This document shows positions 1 through 12,609 of a stretch of DNA of 64,000 bases, in pieces. Source of the stretch: Ehretia macrophylla (lineage: Eukaryota; Streptophyta; Magnoliopsida; Boraginales; Ehretiaceae); assembly GCA_037974665.1 (NCBI GenBank), contig CM075771.1, positions 40,780,425-40,844,424 of the forward strand, read 5' to 3'. The translations under genes and the position numbers were made by a program. Numbering within the stretch: the stretch's first letter is position 1; the number at the start of each line of letters is the position of its first letter. The notes under the pieces were generated by a model. It made no database searches. It had not been told where the DNA came from and worked only from the letters and a program-made list of their open reading frames with translations.

Positions 1-495
1 ATCCCAGCCTAGAGAGATGGCCCATTCAAAAGGCCCAATGGGCTTAACGACAACCCATCCGCTTCAACAACGGAGTATCCTCGCAAGACGTGATATCGAC
101 ACGTTGTAGGGCCCTCTAATGTCCCGCGAGTCAGGTTGTCGTCCTTTTAACAGCTCACGACGTACGATCCGGGATGGAAAAACAGGGCAAAAGAAGAAAA
201 GTGGTCAGAAACTGATGAAAATGTTCAATTTTGAGCTTCAAAAAGTGGCATAGCGAGCAAGCTAGCTGCCCCCGTCGTAGAGCTCTCAAAGAGATTTGCA
301 ACGGTATGTTGTGTGCCGCGTAACTCCTTACGAATCAAAAGTTATGGGCACCGGAGCAACGGAGACCTGGTCACAAACCCTACGCCCTCGGTTTGCGGGC
401 TCGGCCTCTACGTGAAGCGAAGTTGTCTTGACCAATGTTCCGTGGGATTCGGTAATAGAGATTTGGTGGATAAAGTATCTTGTCAACCCTAACCA
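1..495 (-). repeat. Partial 5S rDNA spacer, left edge of window
   Basis: This is spacer only; the 5S gene it belongs to lies before base 1. It starts just past the promoter region and carries the GGCCCATT / AATGGGC inverted repeat (about 26-56), the gagctctc inverted repeat (about 280-295) and the AAACCCTA motif (about 376-384). It stops at a CCCTAACCA sequence where the solo LTR is inserted. The same sequence resumes at 4089, so this is one unit split by the LTR. Confidence 0.9.
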
Positions 496-3400
496 TGTGA
501 GGCCCGACCCCAATTTGCGTGCGAAACCTAACTTCGTGTGCCCTAACCTAGATTTGCGTGCCATGACCTAGGTTTGAGAATTGTATTTAGTTTTGTGTGC
601 CTTGCATTGAATTTCATGCATTCATATAGGGTTACGTGCGTTTACTTGAAAAACGTGCGTTCGTCTCGTAGTTCGTGTCCTACCTCGAAGTACGTGTCCT
701 AAACCTAGGAAAGCGTGTCTTCACGCTAATCAAGAAAGCATCTTACACGAAGCACTAGACTATTAAACAATCCTACAAAATCCACTATCAATATAATAAT
801 CCAAATTCCATTCACTAGAAGACAAAAATGCACCAAACACTAGACATTCCTTATTCTTTATTCTTTGTTCTTTTTGCATTTTCAACACACAACAATTAAC
901 ACCCAAAAGATGACAAGAATTCAGCCATTTCATTAGCCTTGGCCGACCATACCATGGTTTTGCACAAGGTTTGAGCATTTTTTTTATTCTATTGCATGCA
1001 AAGACAAAATATGACATAAGGCATTAAAAAAATTGCTCAAATTGCTCCCAATTTCTTCACCATTCTCGGCCAGAGCATTTTGCCCATGCTTAACATTTCA
1101 AATTAAAGTATTTTGAAGACACAAAGCTGAAAATGGGCTGCCCAATGCCGACATGCTCCTCAAAAATTGCCAAGACCTTCATTTGGTTGTCATTTCTCTC
1201 ATTTCCTCTCACAAACTCTCTCTCCTCTCATTCTTCTCTCTCCATTTCGGTCCTTGGCTGAACTCTCATCATCCTTGTTCATCTTCATCACACCTTGGTC
1301 GAACAAGGCAAGCAAACCATCAAGAAAACCAAGCAAACAAGCTAGAGTTTGAAAATTTCTCTTGCATGTGCAATTGAAGCTTCATTTCGGCCTAGGTGAG
1401 TTACTAAGCATCCATTTCTTTTCTTCATAGTTTAACATCATGCTTGTGCTAAGAATTTGAACATTAATATTGGAAAAATAGAGAAAAACTAGTGAGGTTC
1501 TCGGCTAAGCAAGGGAAAGGAGAAGGTTTGAGCTTCAACAAAGGGTCTTGAGCATTTTGTGGTTGATTGCTAAGGTGAGGGTTAAAAGCTTTTGAAAACT
1601 CCTTGAAATTTCACATGCATGTTCACAAATGAGTATATTTGCTTCTGTACTTGAGTTATGTGGTCGTCCATGAGCTTAAACAACCATGCATGGCAAGAAC
1701 TTGGCTTGAAAATGATGCTAGGTGAAGTTGAATTTATGTGACAGCTCTTTGACCAGTCTGTTCGAGGTAAGTTTAGCTAAGCAAATGATTTTGAAAATGC
1801 TTGAAAATTGGTGGGTGACTGGTTTGGACAGTTTTGAACATTTTTCCCAGAAATAGGTCGAAGCAAATTTTGACTCTAAGGTCCACAAAATGGCAAATCA
1901 TTAAAATGTGACCAAATCTGGAAATCTGGAAAAATGAATCAGGTTTTGGCAGATGCACTGACCTTGTGGAACGAACCATCTTTTACTTAGTAAATGTTGT
2001 CCAAAATGCATGAAAATTGTGGTGCTGCTATATTTTTCAGTTCTGGACAACTTTGTCAGAAATAGACCAAAGCTAAAAATGATTCTAAGGACCTCAAAAA
2101 CGTCATTTTCTGAAAAGTGTGAAAATCTGGACAGTTTTGTGTTACCTCACTGTTTCGGTTATAACTAATGATTCTGAACTCCAATTGATGCAAGGCTTGT
2201 TTCTGATTTTATTTAACTTCTTAAGCTTTAATTTGACATCTTATTCACTGAATTTGGATATTTTTTGATTATCCGATTGATGGTAAGAAAACAGCCTATT
2301 GCAGTGAGTGTTCCACTTAGCTATGTGCTTGGAAAACTATTGTAACCTCTTTTGTGGCACTAGTTGCTTGGAATTGTGGTGTTGGAATATTATGTGGACT
2401 GTTTTAAGCACTTGAGGATGTATGAATTGAATGATGTATGACTTGGGAATGATGTTAAGTTGACTTAGGGTTTGATCGCACGATTATGCATGAAATGGAA
2501 ACCCTAATGACTAAGTATTCTTGCTAAGTGTTAACCATTGGATATTGTGAGGAAACTGTACGTTGCGTGGGCTGCCCGTAAATGTTTTATAACTTTAAAA
2601 GTGATCTTCACCATTGCATGTTGACAAATAAGCTTTTCTCGCATTTGAACCCTTGTTGATATCACTGCATGTTGAGTAATCCTATCACTTGATTGCGTGG
2701 ACTTTTAATGAGTTATATGGCCTGTTTTACATGTGTTACATGGCTGCCCGTTTAATTTCCATATAACTGTATATGCCTTTCAAGTGAAATTTCCTATCTT
2801 ATCATGTCCTGCCTGTTTATCTGTCAATGTGCAATCTTATGACTGTCCGGAGGCAACCTACTTTGTTGTCCTCCTTCTGTGATATATATTATCTGTCATA
2901 AATGTGCATTGCATACAAGGTTGCAACCTTTCCTGTCGGCATGGTAGCGATCACATACGCCGGGCGGCATCGGGCTTGCCGGTGATACCGTGACCACCAT
3001 GGTCCCATTCCCTCTCTCGCTTGGGGGCTAGACTTCCTCGGAGAGTTGGGTCGTAGGATTTTGGGGTACATCCGGAGTACACCCACCTGGTGTGTTTGGG
3101 GGATGATTCGAAGTCGGCCGCAACAATTGATCCTGGATCTGATCTGAGAGCAAAAGCTCACCGTATCCTTTTTATTATGTGTATAAGTACTCCCGCTTGG
3201 ATCCTAGAGAACCTCGGGGAAGAAAGACTGGTATTCCTGTTTTTGTATTTGTATTTCTGTACTTGTATTTTTGTTGTATTCATGTTTGAAAAAGGGATTT
3301 TCATAAGTTTAACCGGAAAATGAGTTTCAAAACTTACTTCTCGTTCCCCCTCGCTGAGTTCATAAGGACTCACCCTCTTTTATCATTTCAGGTGAAGAAG

Positions 3401-4088
3401 AATAGGTACAGGAACCCGAGCTCAATGTACCTAATGATGAACCTCTGGAATGATTACTTGTTATCGTTGTTTTGCTTGAACGTGACTTCTTGTGAACTTT
3501 TGTTACTTAAAGACTATTTCCCTTACGTTGTTTGTTGCTTGTGATGTAAAAGACCCCCGCTGTAATTTGGGGTCTAATTTTGGTTTGTACTTTTAAGTAA
3601 ACTGATACTAGACATGACACTACTATGATCGTTTTGCTTTTACTACCGCTAGTATCTATCACAGGTTATGATGCTTAGTTAAGGAATAGGTAAATGAACT
3701 TATCCAATCTCAATAGGTACTCGCTAATAAGTTAAGATCAACAGGTATATTTGGAAACGAGAATAAATGGACAAACGAGACATAGTATCAAGCTAGGTTA
3801 TAAATCAAACGGGACGTCGAATTAACCAATAGGCAATTCAACTGATGGAGTAATAGTAATCTTAGCTGGAATTGAATTTGAGATGGTAAATTTTGAGGCT
3901 ATTAGAAAATTTAGGTCAAAACAAAAAGCCCAATTACAGCCGTTATACTGCCGGATTTCCGGAAAAATTTTGAAGTCCAGAATAAAACGTTAAGTGTTAA
4001 ACCTCCTAGAATGATTAAGGATGTGAAAGGACTTGAATGTTAGATCACACCCTAGTCTAACCTTTATAGGCCGGGTTGGGGCGTGACA
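496..4088 (+). mobile_element. Solo LTR of a Ty3/Gypsy chromovirus (Tekay/Del type)
   Basis: The segment starts TGTGAGGCCCGACC and ends GGGGCGTGACA, exactly like the two LTRs of the complete element at 28690-40035. 5S spacer lies on both sides, with no internal retrotransposon sequence, so this is a solo LTR left by LTR-LTR recombination. The flanks share ACCA (492-495 and 4089-4092). A 5-bp duplication AACCA fits if the last A is shared with the LTR end. A TATA-like stretch near 3178-3189 (tgtgtataagta) may be the element promoter, and AATAAA near 3763 and 3981 may be polyadenylation signals. Around 1020-1235 it carries a different sequence block from the complete element and matches the LTR at 63106. 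Short open frames inside it are not convincing genes. Confidence 0.93.
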
Positions 4089-4111
4089 ACCAGGGCAAAA
4101 AAAATTGGAAA

Positions 4112-4231
4112 GGGGGGGCAACACGAGGACTTCCCTGAGGGTCACCCATCCTTGTACTACTCTCGCCCAAGCACACTTAACTTCGGAGTTCTGATGGGAT
4201 CCGGTGCATTAGTGTTGGTGTGATCGCACCC
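4112..4231 (-). rRNA. 5S rRNA gene copy 1
   Basis: The reverse complement reads GGTGCGATCACACCAACACT..., the start of plant 5S rRNA. The Pol III internal control region is expected at about 50-64 (A box), 67-72 (IE) and 80-97 (C box). It has about 7 substitutions against the consensus, including the CpG in the A box and two in the C box. The solo LTR edge lies only 23 bp beyond its 3' end, and that gap still holds the A-run (T-run in the gene sense) terminator. Confidence 0.9.
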
Positions 4232-4784
4232 GTCATGTTGAGGGTACAATTCCTATATGTGTTAACGGTTCACAGTGCCAACCTAGAGAGATGGCCCATT
4301 CAAAAGGCCCAATGGGCTTAACGACAACCCATCCGCTTCAACAATGCAACATCTTCGCAAGACGTGATATCGACACGTTGTAAGGCCCTATGATGTCCCG
4401 TGAGTCAGGTTGTCGTCCTTTTAACAGCTCACGACGTACAATTCAGGACGGGAAAATAGGGCAAAAGAAGAAAAGTGAAACTGATGAAACCTTCGATTTT
4501 GGGCCCCAAAAAAGGGGCACAGCAAGCAAGCTGGCTGTCCCCGTCCTAGAGCTCTCAAAGAACTTTGTAACGGTATGCTGGGCGCCACGTAACTCCTTAC
4601 GGATAAAAAGTTATGGGCATCGGAGCGACGGAGACCTGGTCACCAACCCTACACCCTTAGTTTGCGGGCCCGGCCTCTACGTGAAGCGAAGTTGTCTTGC
4701 CCAATGTTCTGTGGGATTCGGTAATAGAGAGTTGGTGGATAAAGTATCTTGGCAACCCTAACCAGGGCAAAAAAAAATTGAAAA

Positions 4785-4904
4785 GGGGGTGCAACACGAG
4801 GACTTCCCAGGGGGTCACCCATCCTAGTACTACTCTCGCCCAAACACACTTAACTTCGTAGCTCTGATGGGATCCGGTGCATTAGTGCGGGTATGATTGC
4901 ACCC
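4785..4904 (-). rRNA. 5S rRNA gene copy 2
   Basis: Full length, about 6 substitutions, among them two in the A box region (cccaaacac) and the CpG near the 5' end (gattgc). The upstream TATA-like box is changed (plus strand ccaatatg instead of cctatatg). Confidence 0.9.
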
Positions 4905-5460
4905 GTCATGTTGAGGGCACATTTCCAATATGTGTTATCGGTTCACGGTTCCAGCCTAGAGAGATGGCCCATTCAAAAGGCCCAATGGGCTTAACGATAA
5001 CCCATTTGCTTCAACAACGTAGCACCCTCACAATACGTGATATCGACACGTTGTAGGGCCCTCTGATGTACCACGAGTTAGGTGTCGTCCTTTTAACAGC
5101 TCACGACGTACGATCTGGGATGGAAAAACATAGCAAAAGAAGAAAAGTGGCCTGAAACTGATGAAAACATTCGATTTTGGGCTCCAAAAATGGGTACAAC
5201 GAGGAAGCTCACTGCCACCATCGTAGAGCTCTCAGAGAGCTTTGCAACGGTATGCTGTGCGCTGCATAACTCCTTACAGATAAAAAGTTATGGGCACCAG
5301 AGCGACGGAGACCAGGTCACAAACCCTACACCCTCGGTTTGCGGGCTCGGCCTCTACGTGAAGCGAAGTTGTCTTGCCCAATGTTCGGTGGGATTCGGTA
5401 ATGGAGATTTGGTGGATAAAGTATCTTGGCAACCCTAACTAGGGCAAAAAAAATTGAAAA

Positions 5461-5580
5461 GGGGGTGCAACACGAGGACTTCCCAGGGGGTCACCCATCA
5501 TAGTACTACTCTCGCCCAAGCACGCTTAACTTCAGAGTTCTAATGGGATCCGGTGCATTAGTGCTGGTATGATTGCACCC
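5461..5580 (-). rRNA. 5S rRNA gene copy 3
   Basis: Full length, about 4 substitutions, three of them G/C to A/T. Its promoter-side spacer (5581-5845) is the shortest in the window because of an internal deletion, but the TATA-like box and about 150 bp upstream are intact. Confidence 0.91.
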
Positions 5581-5845
5581 GTCATGTTGAGGGCACAATT
5601 CCTATATGTGTTAACGGTTCACAGTCCCAGCCTAGAGAGATGGCCCATTCAAAAGGCCCAATGGGCTTAACAATAACCCATCCGCTTCAACAACGTAGCA
5701 TCCTCGCAAGACGTGATATCGACACATTGTAGGGTCCTCTACGTGAAGCGAATTTGTCTTGTCCAATGTTCCGTGAGATTCGGTAAAAGAGATTTGGTGG
5801 ATAAAGTATCTTGGCAACCCTAATCAGGGCAAAAAAAATTAAAAA
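5581..5845 (-). repeat. Truncated 5S spacer (about 290 bp deleted)
   Basis: This spacer is 265 bp instead of about 557. The sequence jumps from agggtcctct, normally followed by the gatgtcccgcgag region, straight to acgtgaagcg, which normally follows ggcctct some 290 bp later. The break lies at about 5736-5740, where CCTCT occurs at both original ends, so deletion between a 5-bp microhomology is likely. The AAACCCTA motif and the gagctctc inverted repeat are lost; the AACCCTAA motif remains. Confidence 0.9.
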
Positions 5846-5965
5846 GGGGGTCCAAGACGAGGACTTCTTAGGGGGTCACCCATCCTAGTACAACTCTTCG
5901 CCAAGCACGCTTAACTTCGGAGTTCTGATTGGATCCGGTGCATTAGTGCTGGTTTGATCGCACCC
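5846..5965 (-). rRNA. 5S rRNA gene copy 4, diverged
   Basis: Full length, about 9 differences, with tccaagacg near the 3' end and a shifted cttcgcc in the IE region. It lies directly next to the truncated spacer. Function is doubtful. Confidence 0.87.
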
Positions 5966-6522
5966 GTCATGTTGAGGGCACAATTCTTATATGTGTTAAC
6001 GGTTCACATTCCGAGCCTAGAGAGATGGCCCATTCAAAAGGCCCAAAGGGCTTAACGACAACCCATATGCTTCAACAACGTAGCATCCTCGAAAGACGTG
6101 ATCTCGACATGTTGTAGGGCCCTCTTATGTCCCGCGAGTCTGGTTGTCGTCCTTTTAACAGCTCACGACGTACGATCCGGGATGAAAAAATATAGCAAAA
6201 GAATAAAAGTCTCTTGAAACTGATGAAAACGTTCAATTTTGGGCACCAAAAACGGGCACAGCGAGCATGCTGGCTGCCCCTGTCGTAGAGCTCTTAGTGA
6301 GCTTTGCAACGGTATGTTGTGCGCTGCATAACTCCTTACGGATCAAAAGTTATGAGCACCGGAGCGACGGAGACCTGGTCACAAACCCTACGCCCTCGGT
6401 TTGTGGGCCCGTCCTCTACGTGAATCGAAGTTGTCTTGCCCAATGTTCCGTGGGATTCGGTAATAGAGATTTGGTGAATAAAGTATCTTGGCAACCCTAA
6501 CCAGGGTAAAAAAAATTGAAAA

Positions 6523-6642
6523 GGGGGTGTAACACGAGGACTTCCCAGGGGATCACCCATCGTAGTACTACTCACGCCCAAGCACGCGCAACTTCGGTGT
6601 TCTGATGGGATCCGGTGCATTAGTGCTGGTATGATCGCACCC
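6523..6642 (-). rRNA. 5S rRNA gene copy 5
   Basis: Full length, about 7 substitutions, including cgcgcaact in the A box in place of cgcttaact. Confidence 0.89.
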
Positions 6643-7200
6643 GTCAAGCTGAGGGCACAATTCCTATATGTGTTTACGGTTCACAGTGCCAGCCTAGAGA
6701 GATGGCCCATTCACAAGTACCAATTGGCTTAACGACAACCCATCCACTTCAACAATGCAGCAACCTCGCAAGACATGATATCGACACGTTGTAGGGCCCT
6801 CTGTTGTCCCGCGAGCTTGGTTGTCGTCCTTTTAACAGCTCACGACGTACGATCCGGGACAGAAAAACAGAGCAAAAGAAGAAAAGTGGCCTGAAACTGA
6901 TGAAAATGTTCAATTTTGGGCTCAAAAAATGAGCATAGCGAGCAAGCTGTCTGCACACGTCGTAGAGCTCTCAGAGAGCTTTGGAATGATATGTTGTGGG
7001 CCGCATAACTCCTTACAGATCGAAAGTTATGAGCACTGGAGCAACGGAGACTTGGTCACAAACCCCACGCCCTCGGTTTTGCGGGCCCGGCCTCTACGTG
7101 TAGTGAAGTTGTCTTGCCCAATGTTCTGTGGGATTTGGTAAAAGAGATTTGGGGGATAAAGTATCTTGGCAACCCTAACCAGGGCAAAAAAAATTGAAAG

Positions 7201-7320
7201 GGGGGTGCAACACGAGGACTTTGCAGGCAGTCACCCATCCTAGTACTACTCTCGCCCAAGCACGCTTAACTTCGGAGTTCTAATGGGATCCGGTGCATTA
7301 GTGCTGGTATGATCGCATCC
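7201..7320 (-). rRNA. 5S rRNA gene copy 6
   Basis: Full length, about 6 substitutions. Two pairs fall in the C box (ttgcaggcag on the plus strand), while the A box is intact. Confidence 0.9.
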
Positions 7321-7876
7321 GTCATGTTGAGGGCACAATTCCTATATGCGTTAACGGTTCACAATGCCAGCCTAGAGAGATGGCCCATTCAAAAGGCCCA
7401 ATGGGCTTAACGACAACCCATCCACTTCAACAACACAGCATTCTCACAAAACGTGATATCGACACGTTGTAGGGCCCTCTGATGTACCACGACACAGGTT
7501 GTTGTCCTTTTAACAGCTCACGATGTATGATCCGGGAGGAAAAAATAGGGCAAAAGAAGAAAAGTGGCCTAAAACTGATGAAAACGTTCGATTTTGGGCT
7601 CCAAAAACATACTTAGCGAACAAGCGAGCTGCCCTCGCCATAGAGCTCTCAGAGCTCTTTGCAACGGTATGCTGTGCAGCGCGTAACTCCTTACGGATGG
7701 AAAGTTATGGGCACTGGAGTGACAGAGACCTGGTCGCAAACCCTATGCCGTCGGTTTACAGGCCCGACCTTTACGTGAAGCGAAGTTTCTTGCCCAATGT
7801 TCCGTGGGATTCGGTAATAGAAATTTGGTTGATAAAGTATCTTGGCAATCCTAACCAGGGCAAAAAAAATTGAAAA

Positions 7877-7996
7877 AGGGGTGCAACACGTGGACTTCAC
7901 ACGGGATTACCCATCCTAGTACTACTCTCGCCCAAGCACGCTCAACTTCGGAGATCTGATGGGATCTGGTACATTAGTGCAGGTATGATCGCACCC
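7877..7996 (-). rRNA. 5S rRNA gene copy 7, diverged
   Basis: Full length, about 10 substitutions, with the C box strongly altered (cacacgggatta). It has one G fewer in the 3'-terminal run. Confidence 0.87.
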
Positions 7997-8552
7997 GTAA
8001 TGTTGAGGGTACAATTCCTATATGTGTTAACAGTTCACAGTGCCAGCCTAGAGAGATGGCCCATTCACAAGTCCTATTGGGCTTAACGTCAACCCATCCG
8101 CTTCACCAACGCAGCAATCTCGCAAGACGTGATATCGACACATTGTGGGGCCCTCTGATGTCCCGCGAGTTAGGTTGTCATCCTTTTAACAGCTCACGAC
8201 ATACGATCCGGGATGAAAAAATAGAGCAAAAGAATAAAATTGGACTGAAACTGATGAAAACGTTCGATTTTCCCCTCAAAAAATGGGCATAGCGAGCAAG
8301 CTGGCTGCCGTCATCGTAGATCTCTCAGAGGGCTTTGCAACGGTATGCTGTGCGCCGCGTAACTCCTTACGGATCAAAAGTTATGAGCACCGGAGCGACG
8401 GAGACCTGGTCACAAATCCTAAGCCCTCGGTTGCGGGCCTGGCCTCTACGTGAAGTGAAGTTGTCTTGCCCAATGTTCCATGGGATTCGGTAATAGAGAT
8501 TTGGTGGATAAAGTATCTTGACAACCCTAACCAGGGCAAAAAAAATTGAAAA

Positions 8553-8672
8553 GGGGGTGCAACACGAGGACTTCCCCGGGGTTCACCCATCCTAGTACTA
8601 CTCTCTCCCAAGCACGCTTAATTTGGGAGTTCTGATGGGATCCGATGCATTAGTGCTGGTAGGATCGCATCC
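8553..8672 (-). rRNA. 5S rRNA gene copy 8
   Basis: Full length, about 8 substitutions, including the G of the CpG in the IE element (ctctccc) and gcatcc at the 5' end. Confidence 0.88.
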
Positions 8673-9229
8673 ATCATGTTGAGGGCACAATTCCTATATG
8701 TGTTAACGGTTCACAGTGCCAGCCTAGAGAGATGGCCCATTCAAAAGGTCCAATGGGCTTAACGACAACCCATCCGTTTTAACAACGCATTATCCTCGCA
8801 AGACGTGATATCGACACGTTGTAGGGCCCTCTAATGTACAGCGAGACAGGTTGTCATCCTTTTAACAGCTCACAACGTACGATCCGGGAGAAAAAAATAG
8901 GGTAAAAGTAGAAAAGTGGCCTGAAATTGATGAAAACGTTCGATTTTAGGCTCGAAAAAGGGGCAAAGCGAGCGAGCTCGCTGCTCCTGTAGTAGAGCTC
9001 TCATAGAGCTTTGCAACGGTATGCTGTGCACCGCGTAGCTCCTTACAGATCAAAACTTATGGGCACTGGAGCGATGGAGACCTGGTCACAAACCCTACGC
9101 CCGCGGTTTGCTGGCTCGGCCTCTACGTGAAGCGAAGTTGTCTTGCCCAATGTTCCGTGGGATTCGGTAATAGAGATTTGGTGGATAAAGTATCTTGGCA
9201 ACCCTAACCAGGGAAAAAAAAAATGAAAA

Positions 9230-9349
9230 GGGGGTGCAACACGAGGACTTCCCTGGGGATCGCCCATCCTAGTACTACTCTCGCCCAAGCATGCTCAACT
9301 TCGGAGTTCTGGTGGGATCCGGTGCATTAGTGCTGGTATGATCGCACCC
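9230..9349 (-). rRNA. 5S rRNA gene copy 9
   Basis: Full length, about 6 substitutions, with the A box changed twice (catgctcaac). Confidence 0.89.
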
Positions 9350-9905
9350 ATCATGTTGAGGGCACAATTCCTATATGTGTTAACGGTTCACAGTGCCATC
9401 ATAGAGAGATGGCCCATTCACAAGTACCAATGGGCTTAACCACAACCCATCCGCTTCAACAACGCAGTAATCTCGCAAGACATGATATCGACACGTTGTA
9501 GGGCCCTCTGATGCTCCGCAAGTTAGGTTGTCATCCTTTTAACAACTCACGACGTACGATCTGGGATGGAAAAACAGAGCAAATGAAGAAAAGTTAACTG
9601 AAACTAATGAAAACGTTCGATTTTGGGCTCCAAAAATGGGCATAGCGAGCGAGCTGGCTGCCCCCGTCGTAGAGCTCTCAGAGAGCTTTGGAATGATATG
9701 TTGTGGGCCGCGTAACTCCTTACAGATCGAAAGTTATGAGCACTGGAGCAACGGAGACCTGGTCACAAACCCCACGCCCTCAGTTTGCGGGCCCGGCCTC
9801 TACGTGAATTGAAGTTGTCTTGCCCAATGTTCCGTGGGATTCGGTAATAGAGATTTGGTGGATAAAGTATCTTGGCAACCCGAACAAGGGCAAAAAAATT
9901 GAAAA

Positions 9906-10025
9906 GGGGGTGCAACACGAGGACTTCCTAGGGGGTCACCCATCCCAGTACTACTCTTGCCCAAGCATGCTTAATTTCAGAGTTCTGATGGGATCTGGTG
10001 TATTAGTGCTGGTATGATCGCACCC
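9906..10025 (-). rRNA. 5S rRNA gene copy 10
   Basis: Full length, about 8 substitutions, nearly all C-to-T or G-to-A on the plus strand (IE, A box, ctgg, gtatt). It is a clear example of transition-type decay. Confidence 0.89.
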
Positions 10026-10582
10026 ATCTTGTTGAGGGCACAATTCCTATATGTGTTAACGGTTCACAGTGCCAGCCTTGAGAGATGGCCCATTCAAAAG
10101 GACCAATGGGCTTAACGACAACCCATCCGCTTCAACAACGCAGCATCCTCGTAAGATGTGATATCGACACGTTGTAGGGCCCTCTGATGTCACGCGAGTC
10201 AGGTTGTCATCCTTTGAACAGCTCACGACGTACAATCCGGGATGGAAAAACAGAGCAAAAGAAGAAAGGTGTATCGAAACTGATGAAAACATTCGATTTT
10301 GGGCTCAAAAAATGGGCATAGCGAGCAAGTTGGCTGCCCCCGTCGTAGAGCTCTCTGAGAGCTTTACAACGGTATGCTGTGCGCCGTGTAACTCCTTACG
10401 GGTCAAAAGTTATGAGCACCGGAGCGACGGAGACCTGGTCACAAACCCTACGCCCTCGGTTTGCAGGCCCGGCCTCTACATACAGCGAAGTTATCTTGCC
10501 CAATGTTTCGTGGTATTCGGTAATCGAGATTTGGTGGATAAAGTATTTTGGCAACCCTAACCAGGGCAAAAAAAATTGAAAA

Positions 10583-10701
10583 GGGGGTGCAACTCGTGGA
10601 CTTCCAAAGGATCACCCATCCTACTACAACTCTCGCCCAAGCATGCTCAACTTCGGAGTTCTGATAGGATCCGGTGCATTAGTGCTGGTATGATCGCACC
10701 C
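10583..10701 (-). rRNA. 5S rRNA gene copy 11, 1-nt deletion
   Basis: 119 nt. One base is missing within the C box (ccaaaggatcac), and further changes (aactcgtgg, ctactacaac, catgctcaac) make it one of the weaker copies. Confidence 0.87.
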
Positions 10702-11256
10702 GTCATGTTGAGGGCACAATTCCTATATGTGTTAACAGTTCACAGTGCCATCCTAGAGAGATGGCCCATTCACAAGTCCCAATGGGCTTAACAACAACCC
10801 ATCAGCTTCAACAACGCAGCAATGTCGCAAGACGTGATATCGACACGTTGTAGGGCCCTCTGATGTCTCGCGAGTTCGGTTGTCGTCCTTTTCACAGCTC
10901 ACGACGTACGATCTAGACGGAAAAACAGAGCAAAAGATGAAAAGTGGCCTGAAACTGATGAAAACGTTCAATTTTGTGGTCCAAAAAAAGGCACAACGAG
11001 CAACCTCGCTGATCCTGTCGTAGTGCTCTCAGAGTGCTTTGCAACGGTATGCTGTGCACCGCGTAACTCCTTACGGATCAAAAGTTATGGGCACCGGAGC
11101 GACGGAGACCTGGTGACAAACCCTACGTCGTCGGTTTGCTGGCCCGGCCTCTACGTGAAGTGAAGTTGTCTTGCCCAATGTTCCATGGGATTCGGTAATA
11201 GAGATTTGGTGGATAAAGTATCTTGGCAACCCTAACCAGGGGAAAAAAATTGAAAA

Positions 11257-11376
11257 GGGGGTGCAACACGAGGACTTCCCAGGGAATCACCCATCCTTGT
11301 ACTACTCTCGCCCAAGCACGCTCAACTTCAGAGTTCTGATGGGATCCGATGCATTAGTTCTGGTGTGATTGCACCC
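11257..11376 (-). rRNA. 5S rRNA gene copy 12
   Basis: Full length, about 9 substitutions, with the C box reading gggaatcac and the A box cgctcaac. Confidence 0.88.
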
Positions 11377-11932
11377 GTCATGTTGAGGGCACAATTCCTA
11401 TATGTGTTAACGGTTCATAGTGTCAGCCTAGAGAGAAGGCCCATTCAAAAGGCCCAATGGGCTTAACGACAACCCATCCGCTTCAACAAGCCAGCATCCT
11501 CGCAAGACGTGATATCGACACGTTGTAGGGCCCTCTAATGTCCTGCGAGTCAGGTTGTCGTCCTTTTAACAGCTCACGACGTACGATCCAGGACGAAAAA
11601 ACAGGGCAAAAGAAGAAAAGTGTCCTGAAACTGATGAAAACGTTCGATTTTGGACTCCAAAAAGGGCACAACGAGCAAGCTTGCTTCCCCTGTCCTAGAG
11701 CTCTCAGAGAGCGTTGTAATTGTATGCTGTTCGCCGCGTAACTCCTTACGGATCAAAAGTTATGGGCACCGGAGCGACAGAGACCTGGTCACAAACCCTA
11801 CGCCCTCAGTTTGCGGGCCCGGCCTTTACGTGAAGCGAAGTTGGCTTGCCCAATGTTCTGTGGGATTCGGCAATAGAGATTTGGTGGATAAAGTATCTTG
11901 GCAACCCTAACCAGGGCAAAAAAAATTGAAAA

Positions 11933-12052
11933 GGGGGTGCAACACGAGTACTTCCCAGGGGGTCACCCATCCTAGTACTACTCTAGCCCAAGTACGCTTA
12001 ACTTCGGAGTTCTGATGGGATCCGGGGAATTAGTGCTGGTATGATCGCACCC
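11933..12052 (-). rRNA. 5S rRNA gene copy 13
   Basis: Full length, about 5 substitutions (cgagtac, ctagccc, gtacgc, ggggaatt). The upstream TATA-like box is ccaatatg. Confidence 0.89.
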
Positions 12053-12609
12053 GTCTTGTTGAGGGCACAATTCCAATATGTGTTAACGGTTCACAGTGCC
12101 AGCCTAGAGAGATGGCCCATACAAAAGGCCCAACGGGCTTAACGACAACCCATCCGCTTCAACAATGCAGCATCCTCGCAAGACGTGATATCGACACTTT
12201 GTAGGGCCCTCTGATGTCCCGCGAGTCAGGTTGTCATCCTTTTAACAGCTCACGATGTACGATCTGGGATGAAAAAACAGAACAAACGAAGAAAAGTGGA
12301 CTGAAACTGAAGAAAATGTTAGATTTTGGGCTCCCAAAACAGGCACACAGAGCAAGCTGGCTGCCCCCGTCGTAGAGCTCTCAGAGTGCTTTGCAACAGT
12401 ATGCTGTGCGCCGCGTAACTCCTTACGGATCAAAAGTTATGGGCACCGGAGCGATGGAGACCTTGTCACAAGCCATACGCACTCGGTTTGCAGGCCCGAC
12501 CTCTACGTGAAGCGAAGTTGTCTTGCCCAATGTTCCATGGGATTCGGCAATACAAATTTGGTGGATAAAGTATCTTGGCAACCCTAACCAGGGCAAAAAA
12601 AATTGAAAA

